Shown: positions 13,416 to 24,557 of the stretch, piece by piece
Layout of the letters: every line of letters starts with the position of its first letter
Position numbering within the stretch: position 1 is the first letter of the stretch
Assembly (NCBI GenBank): GCA_039090855.1
Contig: CM077010.1
Span: 46,952,905 to 47,016,904 of the forward strand
From: Macrothele yani
Lineage: Eukaryota; Arthropoda; Arachnida; Araneae; Macrothelidae
Reading direction: 5' to 3'
Length of the DNA stretch: 64,000 nucleotides
The notes under the pieces: generated by a model
Databases searched by the model: none
What the model saw: the letters and a program-made list of their open reading frames with translations, nothing else
What the model was told of the DNA's origin: nothing
Made by a program: the position numbers and the translations under genes

Positions 13416-14398
13416 CAGGGCTTGAGAAATGTGGTCATCTGTGACAAGTGAAAAGTTTTGGTTGACAAGTAACAAATTTAGTACAGCAGTTTAAATTCAA
13501 TAGGCAACTATTTAAATGTTGTTATGCCTATTGTTGGATACATAAAAATATCAGTTCTTTAATAAGGCTTATTTTAATTCACAGAACTGATTCATGACTG
13601 TGCACTCGCATGGGAACCAGTTTCTCTGTGAAAGAAATTGCACAGTGAATACCGTGAGTCAAAACATCTGGGCACGGTGCACTTAATAACGAACATGAGA
13701 GAAGAAGCCACAAGCCGGGAGAATGATTTCCCAAAACGTTCTGGGAAAAGATTAGCAGTGTTTACATGGCTTATCTTTCCCATAAGCAGTGTTTACACTG
13801 CTTATCTTTTCCAACAGCATTTTGGGAAGTCATTCGCCGGGCTTGTGGCTTCTTCCCTCATGTTCGTTGTTAAGCGCATTGCCCGGATGTTTTGACTCAC
13901 GGTATTCAATGTCCAATTTCTTTCGCGGAGGAACTGATTCCCCATGCCAGTGCACAGTCACAAATTAGTTCTGTAAATTAAAATAAGCCTTATCAAAGAA
14001 CTGATATTTTTATGTACAAGAGTAAGTCACATGCGTGTCGTGAGCTTTTGCTTAGCAATTGGTGGCGTAGATCAAACGGCAAACACGAACTCCTGTGTTT
14101 CCACAAAGCTGTTAGGAAAGTTCTAAAAGATCGAAAGATTCTTGCATCATCTACTCTAGAGGAAGAAAACTGAGTTTGGTTATTATAAAATGGTAATTAA
14201 AATTTAAATTAGGTTAGTGATAAAATATTATTGAAAATGTTTATAATTTCATAAATATTATTGAATGTGTAAATAATTAACTTTTAATTTTTAGTACTGA
14301 GTTGTTTTTCTCATGAGCCCTGCAGGGCTGTTGATTTTCAGCTGAGAAGCGAGTTATTTGCCTGACTGGTAATCCAGCATAAAATATTTCAAGCCCTG
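13416..14398. mobile_element. hAT-type MITE inside the inner hAT
   Basis: The ends CAGGGCTTGAGAAAT and ATTTCAAGCCCTG are inverted repeats flanked by a perfect 8-bp duplication TTTATCAC (13408-13415 and 14399-14406). There is no coding capacity. A related element lies at 43726-44415. It carries a long palindrome. Confidence 0.87.
13541..14017. repeat. Long inverted repeat (hairpin) within the MITE
   Basis: Arms of about 220 bp (13541-13765 and about 13795-14017) are reverse complements with scattered mismatches. For example TACATAAAAATATCAGTTCT pairs with AGAACTGATATTTTTATGTA. It could fold into one long hairpin and may be a separate fold-back element inserted in the MITE. Confidence 0.82.
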
Positions 14399-14760
14399 TT
14401 TATCACCCTCTACTACCACCCACTAAAAATATCCTCCTGCTGAGTTCATGTGCAAGAAAGGGAACACTGATGTATGCAAGAGATCAGAATCCTTTGTTAT
14501 GGACAACACCCAACTTCTAACCTCCATGAAAGGAGACTGAGTCCTAGGGGCCTGGGACTTTATAACCTCATGGGGAAAAAAAAAATCTCATTTTTGTTAA
14601 GTTTCAGAATTATCTTATGCCTTTATGGTTGTAATTTAAGAAATGGCACAGAGAAAAATTCTTTAAATTCGTTGTCGAAAAAAAAAAAAAAAACCACATT
14701 TACAACAAAATGTATTTTAACTTTCATAAAATATTGTTTTTAGTTTCAACATGAAGTTGG

Positions 14761-14764
<4 letters not shown>

Positions 14765-14793
<29 letters not shown>

Positions 14794-14990
14794 TTGAGGT
14801 TTAACGACCACCGTGAGCAACTCAATGGGCTATAAGCAGTCGCCCGTCCCTAATTTAGGGTCACTGGTTCCAGGGAAGGGAGAGAGTCAGTGACATAAGA
14901 CAAACACAACATCCATGCCTCAACACGATTCGAACATGGACCCCTTTCGGACGAATGATCAGAGGCCATCGCTTAGACCACTGATTTGTG
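14765..14990 (-). repeat. tRNA-derived SINE, copy 1
   Basis: Read on the minus strand, the head carries a good pol III A box (TGGTCTAAGCGATGG) and B box (GTTCGAATC). A body with CCAGTGACCCTAAATTAGGG follows, and the copy ends in an A-tract (plus-strand T-run 14778-14797). The layout is that of a tRNA-derived SINE. Confidence 0.72.
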
Positions 14991-15274
14991 TTTAATGAAT
15001 AAATTTAGCACTGTCAATTTGAGCACGTGCAGTTTTAATTTTACTGGACTTTAAAATACACAATGAAGTTTTGAAGATTTATATTTGTGATTTAAATCAA
15101 TGATTTTTATTCATAATTTAAATCAACAACCTCTGCCGAGTGTGCTCTGCCTACAATAACGTACCCAATGGTTTTGAAAGTACCTGACTTATCTTACACT
15201 ATGAAAGCTCGTCAAATTGTTAACTGGGAAATTTCAATTAGACAGTGAGTACAAGGTATAAGACAATCATGCTA

Positions 15275-15460
15275 GCATTTTTGTTGTTGTTGTTGTGGTT
15301 GATTGTGGTGTTAAAGACCACAATTAGCAACTCGATGAGCTATAAGCAGTCATCTGTTCCTAATTTAGGGCCATTGGTTCCTCCATCCATGCCTCCCCAG
15401 GATTCAAACTTGGACTTAGACCAGTGCCCACGGGTATGCCACTAGTTGGCCGCCGATTAT
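15275..15460 (-). repeat. tRNA-derived SINE, copy 2
   Basis: Same body as the copy at 14765: CTCGATGAGCTATAAGCAGT and CCTAATTTAGGGCCATTGGTT on the plus strand. The A/B box region is decayed. It lies in the outer hAT, next to a (TTG)n run. Confidence 0.68.
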
Positions 15461-15783
15461 TTGAGCATCTCTAGCAAAAGAAATATGCAAGCACACATGT
15501 CAAATTAAATGGCACAAAAGAGCACAAATGAAGATCATTCGGAATCGACATGAACTGTTGTTTGAGCCAAAACTTCCGGTGGGGCCAATTTCATGCACAT
15601 TTATTGAAGACCGTTCCTCGATTGGGGGATTTGATTCTTTTAGTCAAGCAGAATGAATTCTCAGATATACTAGAATGATACATGACTTTTAATTGAATTC
15701 CCCAAGATTCATAGCTAGTCTGTCTGGCTTGAAATATGCACCACTGAATGTGTCAAAATATGTTGCATGTACAAAGATAAATA

Positions 15784-16976
15784 CACTGGCGTGCAAAAAT
15801 TAAGGACGAGACGATTTATCGAATGTGACGTCGTGCAGAAGTGATCCACATCGACTCAAATCATACCATAAGATCCCCAAGATGTAAGAATATGGGACAA
15901 TGAGCAAAACCGTCCAAACAAGGAATCCAAAGGATACAAAGGCACTTTATTGAAAAGGTAACTTCGAGCACAACTGGACAGAAGACAGAAACATCCATGT
16001 GACAGGCGGCTGACAAGAAAAATCCAGTCTTTAGTAGGGGATATGATCACCCCTGACTGCATTGCAGGATTTACAACGTCTGTCCATGCTGAGGATGAGG
16101 TTGTCAAGGAGCTGTTGAGGCATCGCGGCCCATTCCTCTTGTAGCGCCAATCACAGCTGCGGAATCGTTGCTGGTGGCTGGTGACGTGCTGCCAAGCGTC
16201 TCCCGAGAAGGTCCCACATGTGTTCGATTGGATTTAGGTCCGGGAACCTTGCGGGCCAATCCATGCCTTGAATATCTTCACTCTCCAACAGCGACAGCCA
16301 CTGTACGATGAGGTGTAGCATTGTCGTCCATGAAGAGGAACTCAGGACCCACAGCACCTCTAAACAGACTCACGTGAGGCAGAACCTCGGTACAAAAGCG
16401 GACACCAGTGACTGAACCTCCTTGGAAGATGTGGAGGTCAGTACGGCTGCCAAGCATGATACCACCTCCAAACCGGTCCCTTTCGATGATGTTCGAGGTG
16501 TGATTGCATGTTCCCTGCTCTCTCCAGATGTGTATACGTCCAGAATCGCTCGTCACACTAAATCGGCTCTCATCCATAAAGAGAACTTGACCCCATTGCT
16601 GATGTGTCTAGTTCTTGTGTTTCTGGCACCACAGAAACCGCTGTCTCCGATGAGCAGGCGTTAATGGCACACACCGTACTGGTCGTCGTGCAAATAGATC
16701 ATCTTTGTGCAGTCTCCTGACCACGGTAAAACGCGATAGCGGACGTCCAGTCGTCTGTTGCATGTGCCTTGCGATTTCTCCTCCTGTCTGCCGTCTGTCT
16801 CTTCTCGCCTGTAGGACAGTATACCGGTCGTCCGCCGCCGTGGTTGCTCGTGGACGACCACTGCTAAACTCTCGGACAGCTGTTCCTGTCATTTGAAATG
16901 CTCCCCAAGCTCGTGAAACGATGCTGTGAGCGATCCCGAACTCCTCGGCTACAGTAGTCACACTTCGACCTTCAAA
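15784..16976 (-). mobile_element. Tc1-type element A1, 5'-truncated
   Basis: The left terminal repeat CACTGGCGTGCAAAAATTAA follows a TA at 15782-15783 and matches the ends at 26968, 30622 and 59575. The opposite end is missing: similarity to the other copies stops near 16976, where outer-hAT sequence resumes. Confidence 0.82.
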
Positions 16977-16982
16977 TATCAT
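16135..16982 (-). pseudogene. Tc1-family transposase A1, frameshifted
   Basis: On the minus strand the frame opens at MIFEGRSVTTVAEEFGIAHS, an N-terminal HTH lacking its first turn. It continues through the second HTH (TTGRPLSRFTVVRRLHKDD) to the DDE core: FTDESRFS-like at 16560, then FLFMDDNATPHR at about 16300. After a frame change it reads FPDLNPIEHMWDLLGRR near 16220. At least two frameshifts (near 16610 and 16290) and loss of the 5' end make it inactive. It shares wording with copies A2 and A3 in this window. Confidence 0.8.
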
Positions 16983-17184
16983 ATCCTCAGAATTTGCCCT
17001 TTTAGTTAAAATCTAATAGTATAAAAGTAGCAAAACTCACTACTTTTCAAAAAAAAAAAAGTAGTGTAGCTAGCTACTATTTAGAAAAGATAGTTGTAGC
17101 TGTAGCAAGTTACTTTTTTGAGAAAGTAGTTGTACCAGCAGCAAGCTACTTTTAAAAAATAGTTTTCCAATCACTGGTGCTATG

Positions 17185-17637
17185 CACTATCGATGTTGCC
17201 TTTCTTGATCAATACTTTGTAAAAATGGAATGTTAACTTATCAAGAAACAAGAAAAGCTTCAGACAGCACTTTTAAAATGCACTGTTTTACGAAGAGCTG
17301 GGCCTGAACAAGTGCGAAAACTGTGACTTTGTGTTAATGGGAGAGAAGAAAAAAAAAAAAAGATATCTTTTCACAAGATTTCTACTCCACTCTTGCCCCC
17401 TTAATTAGTCGACATCTTTCTAAACTGGGAAGTACCTCCATCTGTTTCTGTAGCAAAGTCGCACAATTTTCTTTGACCATTTGTTTCCTCCAAATGCTTC
17501 CAGCGACTGGCGATCTGACAAAATCAAGATGTGCAGGAATCTACATACATTCCTCAATAAAAGTAGCACAGAACTGATCTGTGGAGGGATGGGGCAAAAT
17601 TTTGACAGTGTGTTACCTACTATCTACAGTTCTTGAA
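17185..17637. other. Unassigned spacer
   Basis: Sequence between the outer hAT and the fold-back element. I see no gene or recognised repeat. Confidence 0.5.
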
Positions 17638-17650
17638 GAAGCTTTTACTT

Positions 17651-17939
17651 ACAAATTTTGAAGATGACAATCCGATTTTTGGCGTAAATGTGACAAGGAT
17701 GGTAAGTCAGATAATATCCGAAAAACTTGAAAATTTTCACCAGGACTCGAACCCGCGTCTCCCAGAAAACGCCTAGACATTTTCTGGGAGACGCGGGTTC
17801 GAGTCCTGCTCCAGGACGATGAAAATTTTCAAGTTTTTCGGATATTATCTGACTTACCATCCTTGTCACATTTACGCCAAAAATCGGATTGTCATCTTCA
17901 AAATTTGTATTATATGGCGTAATCCCATATTTCTTTCAT
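17651..17939. repeat. Fold-back element 1 with tRNA-like core
   Basis: Arms of about 125 bp (17655-17778 and 17785-17905) are near-perfect reverse complements. Each inner end carries a tRNA-like B box context (CGCGGGTTCGAGTCCTG on one strand, its complement on the other). The 13-bp direct repeat GAAGCTTTTACTT flanks the whole (17638-17650 and 17940-17952), implying insertion as one unit. Related copies: 40977-41588 and 48490-48785. Confidence 0.82.
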
Positions 17940-17952
17940 GAAGCTTTTACTT

Positions 17953-18280
17953 CTTTGCTGAAATCCACTACTGCACGGCCTATGTCATTTGCTTCCCAAA
18001 CCTAGAATAAATAGCCCTCCCCAGTTCCCAAACCCAGTTGTAGAATTCTCTTTATGAACTTGGAAGTGTAATTAAAGACTCCTATGCTACTTAAATCATA
18101 CAAAATCACAGTTTACAAAAAAAAGGAGAAGAAAATTCAGAGCCTGAGCCCATCCAAACTGTAATAAATATTACATAGTCTGAGCCTGCCCAAGTTGTGT
18201 TACAGGTTCAGTCCATCTCAGTACTGACAAACACTACAAAGCAGGACAACATGGTGTCCTCACTTGAACTGGTTTTCTTT
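17953..18280. other. Unassigned spacer
   Basis: AT-rich, downstream of the TMCC gene. I see no feature in it. Confidence 0.5.
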
Positions 18281-18282
18281 TG

Positions 18283-18500
18283 TTTGATTCTGAGCTTTAA
18301 TGATTCCCATGAGCATCCAAGGCTGTATAAGGAGTCACCCACCCCAAACTGAAAGACACCGATTCCAGGGAAAGAACGAAATCAATGCGGTAAAGCAAAC
18401 ACAGGACCCATGCCACATCCAGGGCACAAATCAGACACTTTGCCAAAAACCTGAAACTTTGACCACTTGGTTGCCAAGTCAGCAAGTTGGTTTTCACTCA
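18283..18500 (-). repeat. Degenerate SINE, copy 3
   Basis: Weak collinear similarity to the SINE at 14765: TTTAATGATTCCCATGAGCA, then a CCGATTCCAGGGAAAG-like stretch. The promoter boxes are unrecognisable. Confidence 0.45.
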
Positions 18501-18589
18501 CAAAGAGAAGACCTATGTGCAAGTACAATACTATAAAAACACAACATAAAACTATTTTTTCACAACGATGCACAATAAAGCAAAAAAGA

Positions 18590-19427
18590 AAAAAAAAAAT
18601 ATATATATATATATATAAACTAACTACACTTTCAATAACCCCATCAGGGTTAACAGCACAGGAATCTCTGACTTAAGAATTTTTTGATTTTACCTCAACA
18701 CTAAGCATAAATGCCTTAATTTGCAGAAGAACAGAAAATAATACTTTAAAAAAAAAAAAACTAAGTAAATATACGTAAAACATTTTTACCCGTCAAATCA
18801 TGTAAAAAAATACAAAAAGATGTTGTGGAATGCATTGACATCTATACACAATAACTCACTACCTATTTTTACAAACTGTACATCTTATAAAATAAATTAT
18901 GTTTTGTATAAATCAAACAAAGACAGTAGTAACTGAAATATCTCATGAAACATTATGTCTACATAATGCTGTGCTCAGTAAATGGGCCGGAAAATGAAAT
19001 GGCATATTGTTCAATGAAAGCAGAGTTCAAACAACTGGAGGTAAACACTGTGTTCACATAATTGTATAATGAATAGGAAGAATGAAACATGAAATGGCAT
19101 ATTTTAACTGAACTCAGAAGTTCAAACAACTTGACTAAAATGTTTCATACTCCTAATAACTACAGAATTTCTAATCACACTTCCAACATGCAGCATGACA
19201 TTGAAAATAAGATGAGTATTTCACTCAGGTGCTGATGATTGAAAAATCTGTTCAGTTTTGGAACCATATATCACAGTAATAAGTTATATCAGTTTTGAAG
19301 ATCACGTCATATTCGTCAACCACTTTTTAATGGATAATAATGCACATCTTTGGTTGATAGATCCAACTGATAAAAGCACCTCTCAGGTTGACACATGGAA
19401 AATAAATATCTTCAGTCACAGCTAATA
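18590..19427 (-). other. TMCC: Probable 3' UTR and downstream flank of TMCC
   Basis: Non-coding AT-rich sequence lies directly downstream of the TMCC stop, with an (AT)n run at 18600-18616. The transcript end is not determinable here. A candidate ATTAAA signal is at 19326-19331 (minus strand). Confidence 0.4.
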
Positions 19428-19542
19428 TCACGTCTGTATGTGTTGGGCAACAAGGTGCCTTCCCCAGTCCAATAGCTCAGGCCACTGTCTGCAAAGCATG
19501 ACGATGGACGCAATTAAAACAGTAGTTGTCAGAGTACGAACC
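19428..19542 (-). CDS. TMCC: TMCC-family protein, last coding exon (second membrane segment and stop)
   Basis: On the minus strand an acceptor (CCCACAG, ending at 19543) opens an exon that completes an AGG codon split with the exon at 26665. It reads VRTLTTTVLIASIVMLC, then RQWPELLDWGRHL, and stops with TGA at 19428-19430. This is a hydrophobic segment followed by a short tryptophan-containing tail, as at the end of TMCC proteins, where two C-terminal membrane segments anchor the protein in the ER. TMCC1 is known to act in ER-associated endosome fission; that role is family knowledge, not visible here. The four exons join without a frame break and contain no stop, so the gene looks intact. 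An ATTAAA-type polyadenylation signal may lie about 100 nt downstream (19326-19331), but that is weak. Confidence 0.85.
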
Positions 19543-19839
19543 CTGTGGGCACAAATTGAACATCACAATTAACAGCGTGAAAAACAAAATCCACCAAAAT
19601 ATAGCAAAACTCAAAATACAGAAAACTTACCCATAACATAGAAAAGGCAGCACAGAATTAAAACATATTAAGCAGTAAGTTGCATGTTGTTACAAACTTG
19701 CAATCCATTCACATTGGCAAATCAAAAACATAGTGCAGGTCAAAAGTAAGTGTGGGGGGCAATGACCTTGAACTGTCTATAACCAGAAATGCAAAGCTTA
19801 CCTCACTCTCTGCATTAGTTTGCTGACATGTGGCAATGA

Positions 19840-20633
19840 AAGTAGATGTGTTGTTAGTCGCAAGTCACGGAAAATGCTGAGTTCGAGAACTGAGCAATGG
19901 ATAAATGCAAAATTTCTGGTGAAATTAAAGAAAACACCTACTGAATCTTTTTGTCCATTAAATGAGACATGCAGGGAAGAATGCATGTCATGTGCACTTG
20001 TTTTTGTGTGGCATAAAGGATTCAGTGAAGGCCAGGAGGAGATTTGACTGACAACTGAGCATTAGAATGACAACAAACATTATAAACATCGATGAAGAGA
20101 CTGTTAAAGCAAATTTTACATGAAAATCCGAACACTACAAAGGTTTGTGCCAAGATGGTTTCAAAGCTTCTCACATCTGAACAAACAAAAAAATTGCAAG
20201 AGAATTTGTACTGGCATTCTGGGGTAAATTCAGGCAAACCCAACCTTTCAGAAAGTGTTATCAAACCTGGATCTTTCGATACAATCCTGAAACAAAAAGA
20301 CAGCTGATGCACTGAAAAGCACCAGCGTCACTAAGGATGTAAAAAAATGGCAAAGCAAGTTCAAATTCAAGGCCATGTTAATTGTTTCCTTTGACGTTAA
20401 GGATGTATATTTGGCAGATTGGGTTTCCGATACAGCAACAGTGAACCAGCATTACTACAAACAGGTTCTAGTGACTTTGAGAGAGCAAGTCAAAAGAAAC
20501 AGGCCAGAGTTGTAGGAATAAATGGCCCTATCTTTCACCAGGACAAAGCGCCAGCTCATTCAGCACTCTGAGTGAAGCAGTTTTTAGCCGAGAAATGTGT
20601 CACAATGCTTGAGCATCCTATCTGCTTGCCAGA
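19840..20633 (+). pseudogene. mariner transposase relic M1
   Basis: The plus strand reads like a mariner transposase N-terminus: EQWINAKFLVKLKKTPTESF, then SCALVFVWHKGFSEGQEEI. A frame change follows, then NPNTTKVCAKMVSKLLTSEQ. Near 20520-20633 the catalytic region is visible (FHQDKAPAHSAL, FLAEKCVTMLEHP). Several stops and frame changes make it inactive. The copy ends abruptly in the catalytic domain where Tc1-B begins. It sits in the last TMCC intron. Confidence 0.78.
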
Positions 20634-20639
20634 CTGGAG

Positions 20640-21552
20640 AAATGACACCATTGTGAATCAGCAATGAGGAAACTATGGAGCAACATATGCCATTGATGTG
20701 AGATGTGAACGTCGGCTTCGAAGGTGCACGAGGGCCGATCGACATGCTACAGTGGAGCAACTCACTGGCCAAATGAACCAGGGGCTACCAGAAGAGTGCC
20801 TAAAATGACAGTTCAGTGAACCCTGCTGCATATGGGGCTCCGACGCAGACAGATGGTTATTGCACCTATGCTGCTAGTGAAGGTGCATCGGAAGAAAAGG
20901 CTTACATTTGCACGGCAGTATCAAAATTGGACCTCCCGATTGACAAAAAATTGCCTTCTCCGACAAGTCATGTTTTCTGCTTCATCAAACGGATGGACGT
21001 ATAAGGCAAGAAACGTCAGAGACAAAACACTCTTCAACCATTGCTGGAAGAACACAAGCTGGTGGTGACAGCGTTATGGTCTAGGGAATGTTTTTGTGAA
21101 ATTCTCTGGGTCCACTCATACCTGTGGAAGTCACTATGGACTGAATTCGTTATGAATCCATCCTTCCCTGGGGCGAATGATCGTCTTCCCTGGGGCGAAT
21201 GGAATCTTCCAGCACGACAATGCGACATGTCACACAGCTAGAAATGTGCGACAGTGGTTGGAAGAGCATGATGAAGTCTTCAAAGTACTTCCCTGGCCCC
21301 GTAATTCCCCAGACTTAAACCCAATTGAGTTTCTGTGGGACCACCTCAATCATGTTGTTCGCTCTATGGATCCTCCACCACGCACCATTCAGCAGCTGTC
21401 AGATGCACTGCAGTCAGCATGGCTCTACATACCTGTGAACACCTTCCAGCACTTTATTGAGTCACTCCCAGCCTGTCTAGCTGATGTCTGCGCTGCACAC
21501 AGCAGTTACTCTGGATATTAGCTGGTGGTTACAATAATGTGACTAGACCAAG
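20640..21552 (+). pseudogene. Tc1-type element B, C-terminal two-thirds
   Basis: A degraded transposase on the plus strand. An N-terminal HTH trace lies at 20700-20780 (ATVEQLTGQMNQG), and RKKRLTFARQYQNWT at about 20890. The catalytic part is at 21177-21521: GIFQHDNATCHTARNV, PRNSPDLNPIEFLWDHL, and a C-terminus ending SSYSGY. The right terminal repeat is probably ACAATAATGTGACTAGACCA near 21531-21552. A 21-bp local duplication (around CCTTCCCTGGGGCGAATG, 21162-21200) interrupts the frame. The left end is missing. Confidence 0.75.
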
Positions 21553-22060
21553 TATTTGATTCCCTAAGCAGATGATGACTCTTGCTACGGTTAAAGTACA
21601 TCTGAACTTAGGATAACTAGTTAAAAAGGTGATAATTCCACTGAGCCTTTCTTCAATTTATGCCTAAAGCTCAAAATGCTCTAGAAGTATCTTACCTGAA
21701 TGCTCAGTTTTGGACATGAACTGCAACCTCTGCTGACATTTCATACAATAAGGATTCCATGAGCAACAAATTGCTTTTCATACATTATACATTCCCACAA
21801 ATTAATTTTTGAAATACTAACCCTTTAAGAGGTTACTCAGATGCAGACATCCTAGGTCAGAGTTAGCATTGTGTATACATGGAATTTCTCCTTAAATAGA
21901 AACATCACCAGGAGTCAAAAGGCATTCAACACAAATATAAATATGGAATAATCATTCACTACTATCATATTTCTTCACAGTTATGTTCACCCATTTCTAC
22001 TGCACATCCTCACAACAGAAAGTTCCTGATCAGACTGTGACAACTATTATGATGCCACAA
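21553..22060. other. Unassigned TMCC intron sequence
   Basis: About 500 bp between two Tc1 relics. No coding or repeat signal seen. Confidence 0.5.
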
Positions 22061-22061
22061 A

Positions 22062-22885
22062 ATACACTCATTATCAAAAAAATAGTTGCACCCAGAAGGA
22101 AGCAACCGACAGGAATGAAACTTGGTGTGTATGTTTTCGACATGGTGAGACATGCAAATAATTCAAGTATCATGCTCCGCAGTGCATGTGACGCCAGCAA
22201 GGAGAGGTCATAGTGCTGTGCTTGACCAGCTATATAAGGTCATCCCGTTAAGCGTGCTTGCCATTCTGATTTGTGGTGTTGTGTTGGTTGCATCCTTTGC
22301 AAGTGAAGCATGCCTCAGAGAAAAGTTCAGAAGCAATTCAAGCAGTTGGAGGAGTTCGAGAGGGGCAGCATAGTCGGGCTCTGTGAAGTGGAATGGTCTT
22401 ATCGCCATATTGCGCACCATACTGGTCGTGCAGATATCACCATAGCAGGCTGTTGGTGGCAGTGGATAGAACAAGGCATGCAGCAGCGACAGGAAGGGTC
22501 TGGGAGACCTAGATGAACTATGGAGAGGACCAATGGGTTGTCCGTCATGCACAGAGTGACCCAACAGTCACGATTGCAGATATTCAGCAAGCAGTGGTAC
22601 CCTCAATGCATCATCCAAATTAGTACCAGTACCATTGGCAGCAGATGGCTGCAGGGCGTAGGACTACACACACATGGACCGTTATGACGACTATCCTTAA
22701 CATCATTACATCACCACCAAAGACTGCAATGGTGTCATGCCAAACTGTCATAGAGCTGGTCAGAATGGCAGCGGGTGATCTTCAGTGACAAATCCCGCTT
22801 TTGTCTTGGAGCAGACTACCCCTGAATCCGTGTGTGGTGGCACCGTGGTTGGTGCCAAGATGAATGGTTTGTTGTCAAGCATCAT
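22062..22885 (+). pseudogene. Tc1-type element F, 5' part only
   Basis: It opens with a Tc1-like terminal repeat (ACTCATTATCAAAAAAATAG at about 22066). The transposase starts at 22310 (MPQRKVQKQFKQLEEFERGS) with a helix-turn-helix (WSYRHIAHHTGRADITIAGC). A stop follows GSGRPR. Degraded downstream frames include VIFSDKSRFCLGADYP near 22780, the first catalytic Asp region. The copy ends before the second catalytic residue and has no right end. Confidence 0.72.
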
Positions 22886-23527
22886 GATTATTTCAAACTA
22901 TACATAATGTATATAAGAACCAAAATGAATGAAAAATGTGCAAAAAGTGCATAAAATCCTACATCATAACACAAAGAACAAACTGATAGACAAATCTTCC
23001 ATTTTAAAATTTTTAAGTACACTCTTAAGTAGCAGTTTCTTTGGGGTGGGAGTGTAAAATAGTTTTGAAATTCAGGATTATTTTATTAAAAACCCCATAA
23101 TATCTTCCTATCTTCTGACTTCACACACATATGCGCGTGCGCAACCCATCAAAAATCAAGAATTTTTTCTAAAAAAGGTGAAAGCCCATGACTATGGTAA
23201 ATGCAGCAAGTCTCTTGTTTTACTGAAAACTTTAAAATAGAAAATAAAGTATAATCATGTTCTACATGCTTTGAATTATTCATTTCAACACAGTCAATCA
23301 GTGAAAGTCAACCCAATCCTTCAGTTCAGGGAGTCGGGAACTTTGAATATTTTCATATTCACAGCACATAATTTTTATGTGCTGTGAATATTACCTATGA
23401 CAATAACTTCAGACAGAGAGAACGAAAAACAAAAAAAAAAAAAGCTTTGCACATCCCATTACATTTATAAATAATGGGTTTCAATTTTTTTTTTCTGCTC
23501 ATTGTACGCTAAAAGCTACAACTTCAA
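22886..23527. other. Unassigned TMCC intron sequence
   Basis: AT-rich with A- and T-tracts. No feature recognised. Confidence 0.5.
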
Positions 23528-23648
23528 TAATAATGAGGCCGGTAGACACTATAATTCGTGCATGAATACTAGTATTAAAAGAAATCCGTCTTGTTGCACG
23601 ATGATATTTATTCAGCTAAAAAGTGAAATCTATATACAGTTTAAAAAC

Positions 23649-23691
23649 ACATGAGCACTTTCGGTGTCACATAGACACCTTCATCAGATGT
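23649..23691 (-). ncRNA. Hammerhead-ribozyme-like motif in PLE-4, sense copy
   Basis: On the minus strand: ACAT, CTGATGA, one A, GGTGTC-TATGT-GACACC (6-bp stem II), GAAA, then GTGC-TC and ATGT. This gives stem I (ACAT/ATGT), a full catalytic core, stem II and a very short stem III with a CTC cleavage triplet. This minimal type I layout is what has been described for PLE hammerheads. The extra A after CTGATGA is a deviation. Activity is inferred only. Confidence 0.6.
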
Positions 23692-23817
23692 AATTTCACC
23701 ATGTGGCTACATGCTGGTCTTAAGTACGTGGAGTAGATGCATCATGGGAAAGGTAATGTCAATGTCACATGATATACCAGATAACAAGACAATAAAAAAG
23801 GCAGTGTTAGCCAATGA

Positions 23818-24390
23818 TCACTTAACAGAAGCAATTGCTATTGTGCTGTCCTTCCCAACAAGATTGCTCCAAGGTTCAGGTAAAACATAAGGATAATAGT
23901 CATTACAGCAACGTGTATTATAAGCCGAAATATAGAGGCTTTCTGCAAATAACAAGGAATAAACAGAGTTAGGTGTGTTTATGATTTTAGCGTTGTCCCA
24001 GTCTGGGATGGAATTTCCAGTACTTATGGTTCTTGCAAAAGAGGTGCTTTGGTGATTCATTTTTAGATCATATCTGTGTTCATTTAATCTCAAATCCAAA
24101 TTTCTTTTGGTAGAACCCACATAATGATTGTTTAGTTCACCAGAGATAGTGTCGAGCATAGGAATAACATACACACCCCATTTTTTCCCTTTGTCAATTT
24201 TGTCACGATCATTGCGGATAATGGTATATAGATTGCATGATCGTATTCCAAATTGTATTTTATGACGAGAACATATGTTGGTAAGGAGGTTTACAATATG
24301 TGGATTAAAATCAACAGATCCAACATACTTTTTAGGCACTTGCTCACTAATTAAAGCAGTTGACATAGAAAACCGTACTTTATTGTGCAC
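23818..24390 (-). pseudogene. PLE-4 GIY-YIG endonuclease domain
   Basis: 191 codons on the minus strand, read as the C-terminal part of the PLE polyprotein. The linker contains FGIRSCNLYTIIRNDRDKID. The nuclease has WGVYVIPMLDTISGE, then HYVGSTKRNLDLRLNEHRYD, which covers the GIY and YIG halves and the catalytic Arg. Further on come DWDNAKIIN and LLFAESLYISAYN, holding the conserved Glu. The frame itself has no stop before 23818; separation from the RT is by one frameshift. Confidence 0.88.
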
Positions 24391-24557
24391 TCCCTTAACA
24401 ACGTTGTCCGGGTAACCATGGTTTTTAGCGAGAGATGATATCCATTGTAGTTCTTGAGCTCTGGCGAAATGGCTAGAAGAATGTGAATATGCTCTTCTGA
24501 ATAGGAAGTGCAGAGCAGAAATTTTATGCTGAAAAATGTGAGCAGAATTGTACGGAA

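Noticed and set aside
15856..16107. 83-codon minus-strand frame downstream of the Tc1-A1 transposase
   Set aside because: It is the 3' untranslated end of the Tc1 element, recurring in other copies (for example 63800-64000).
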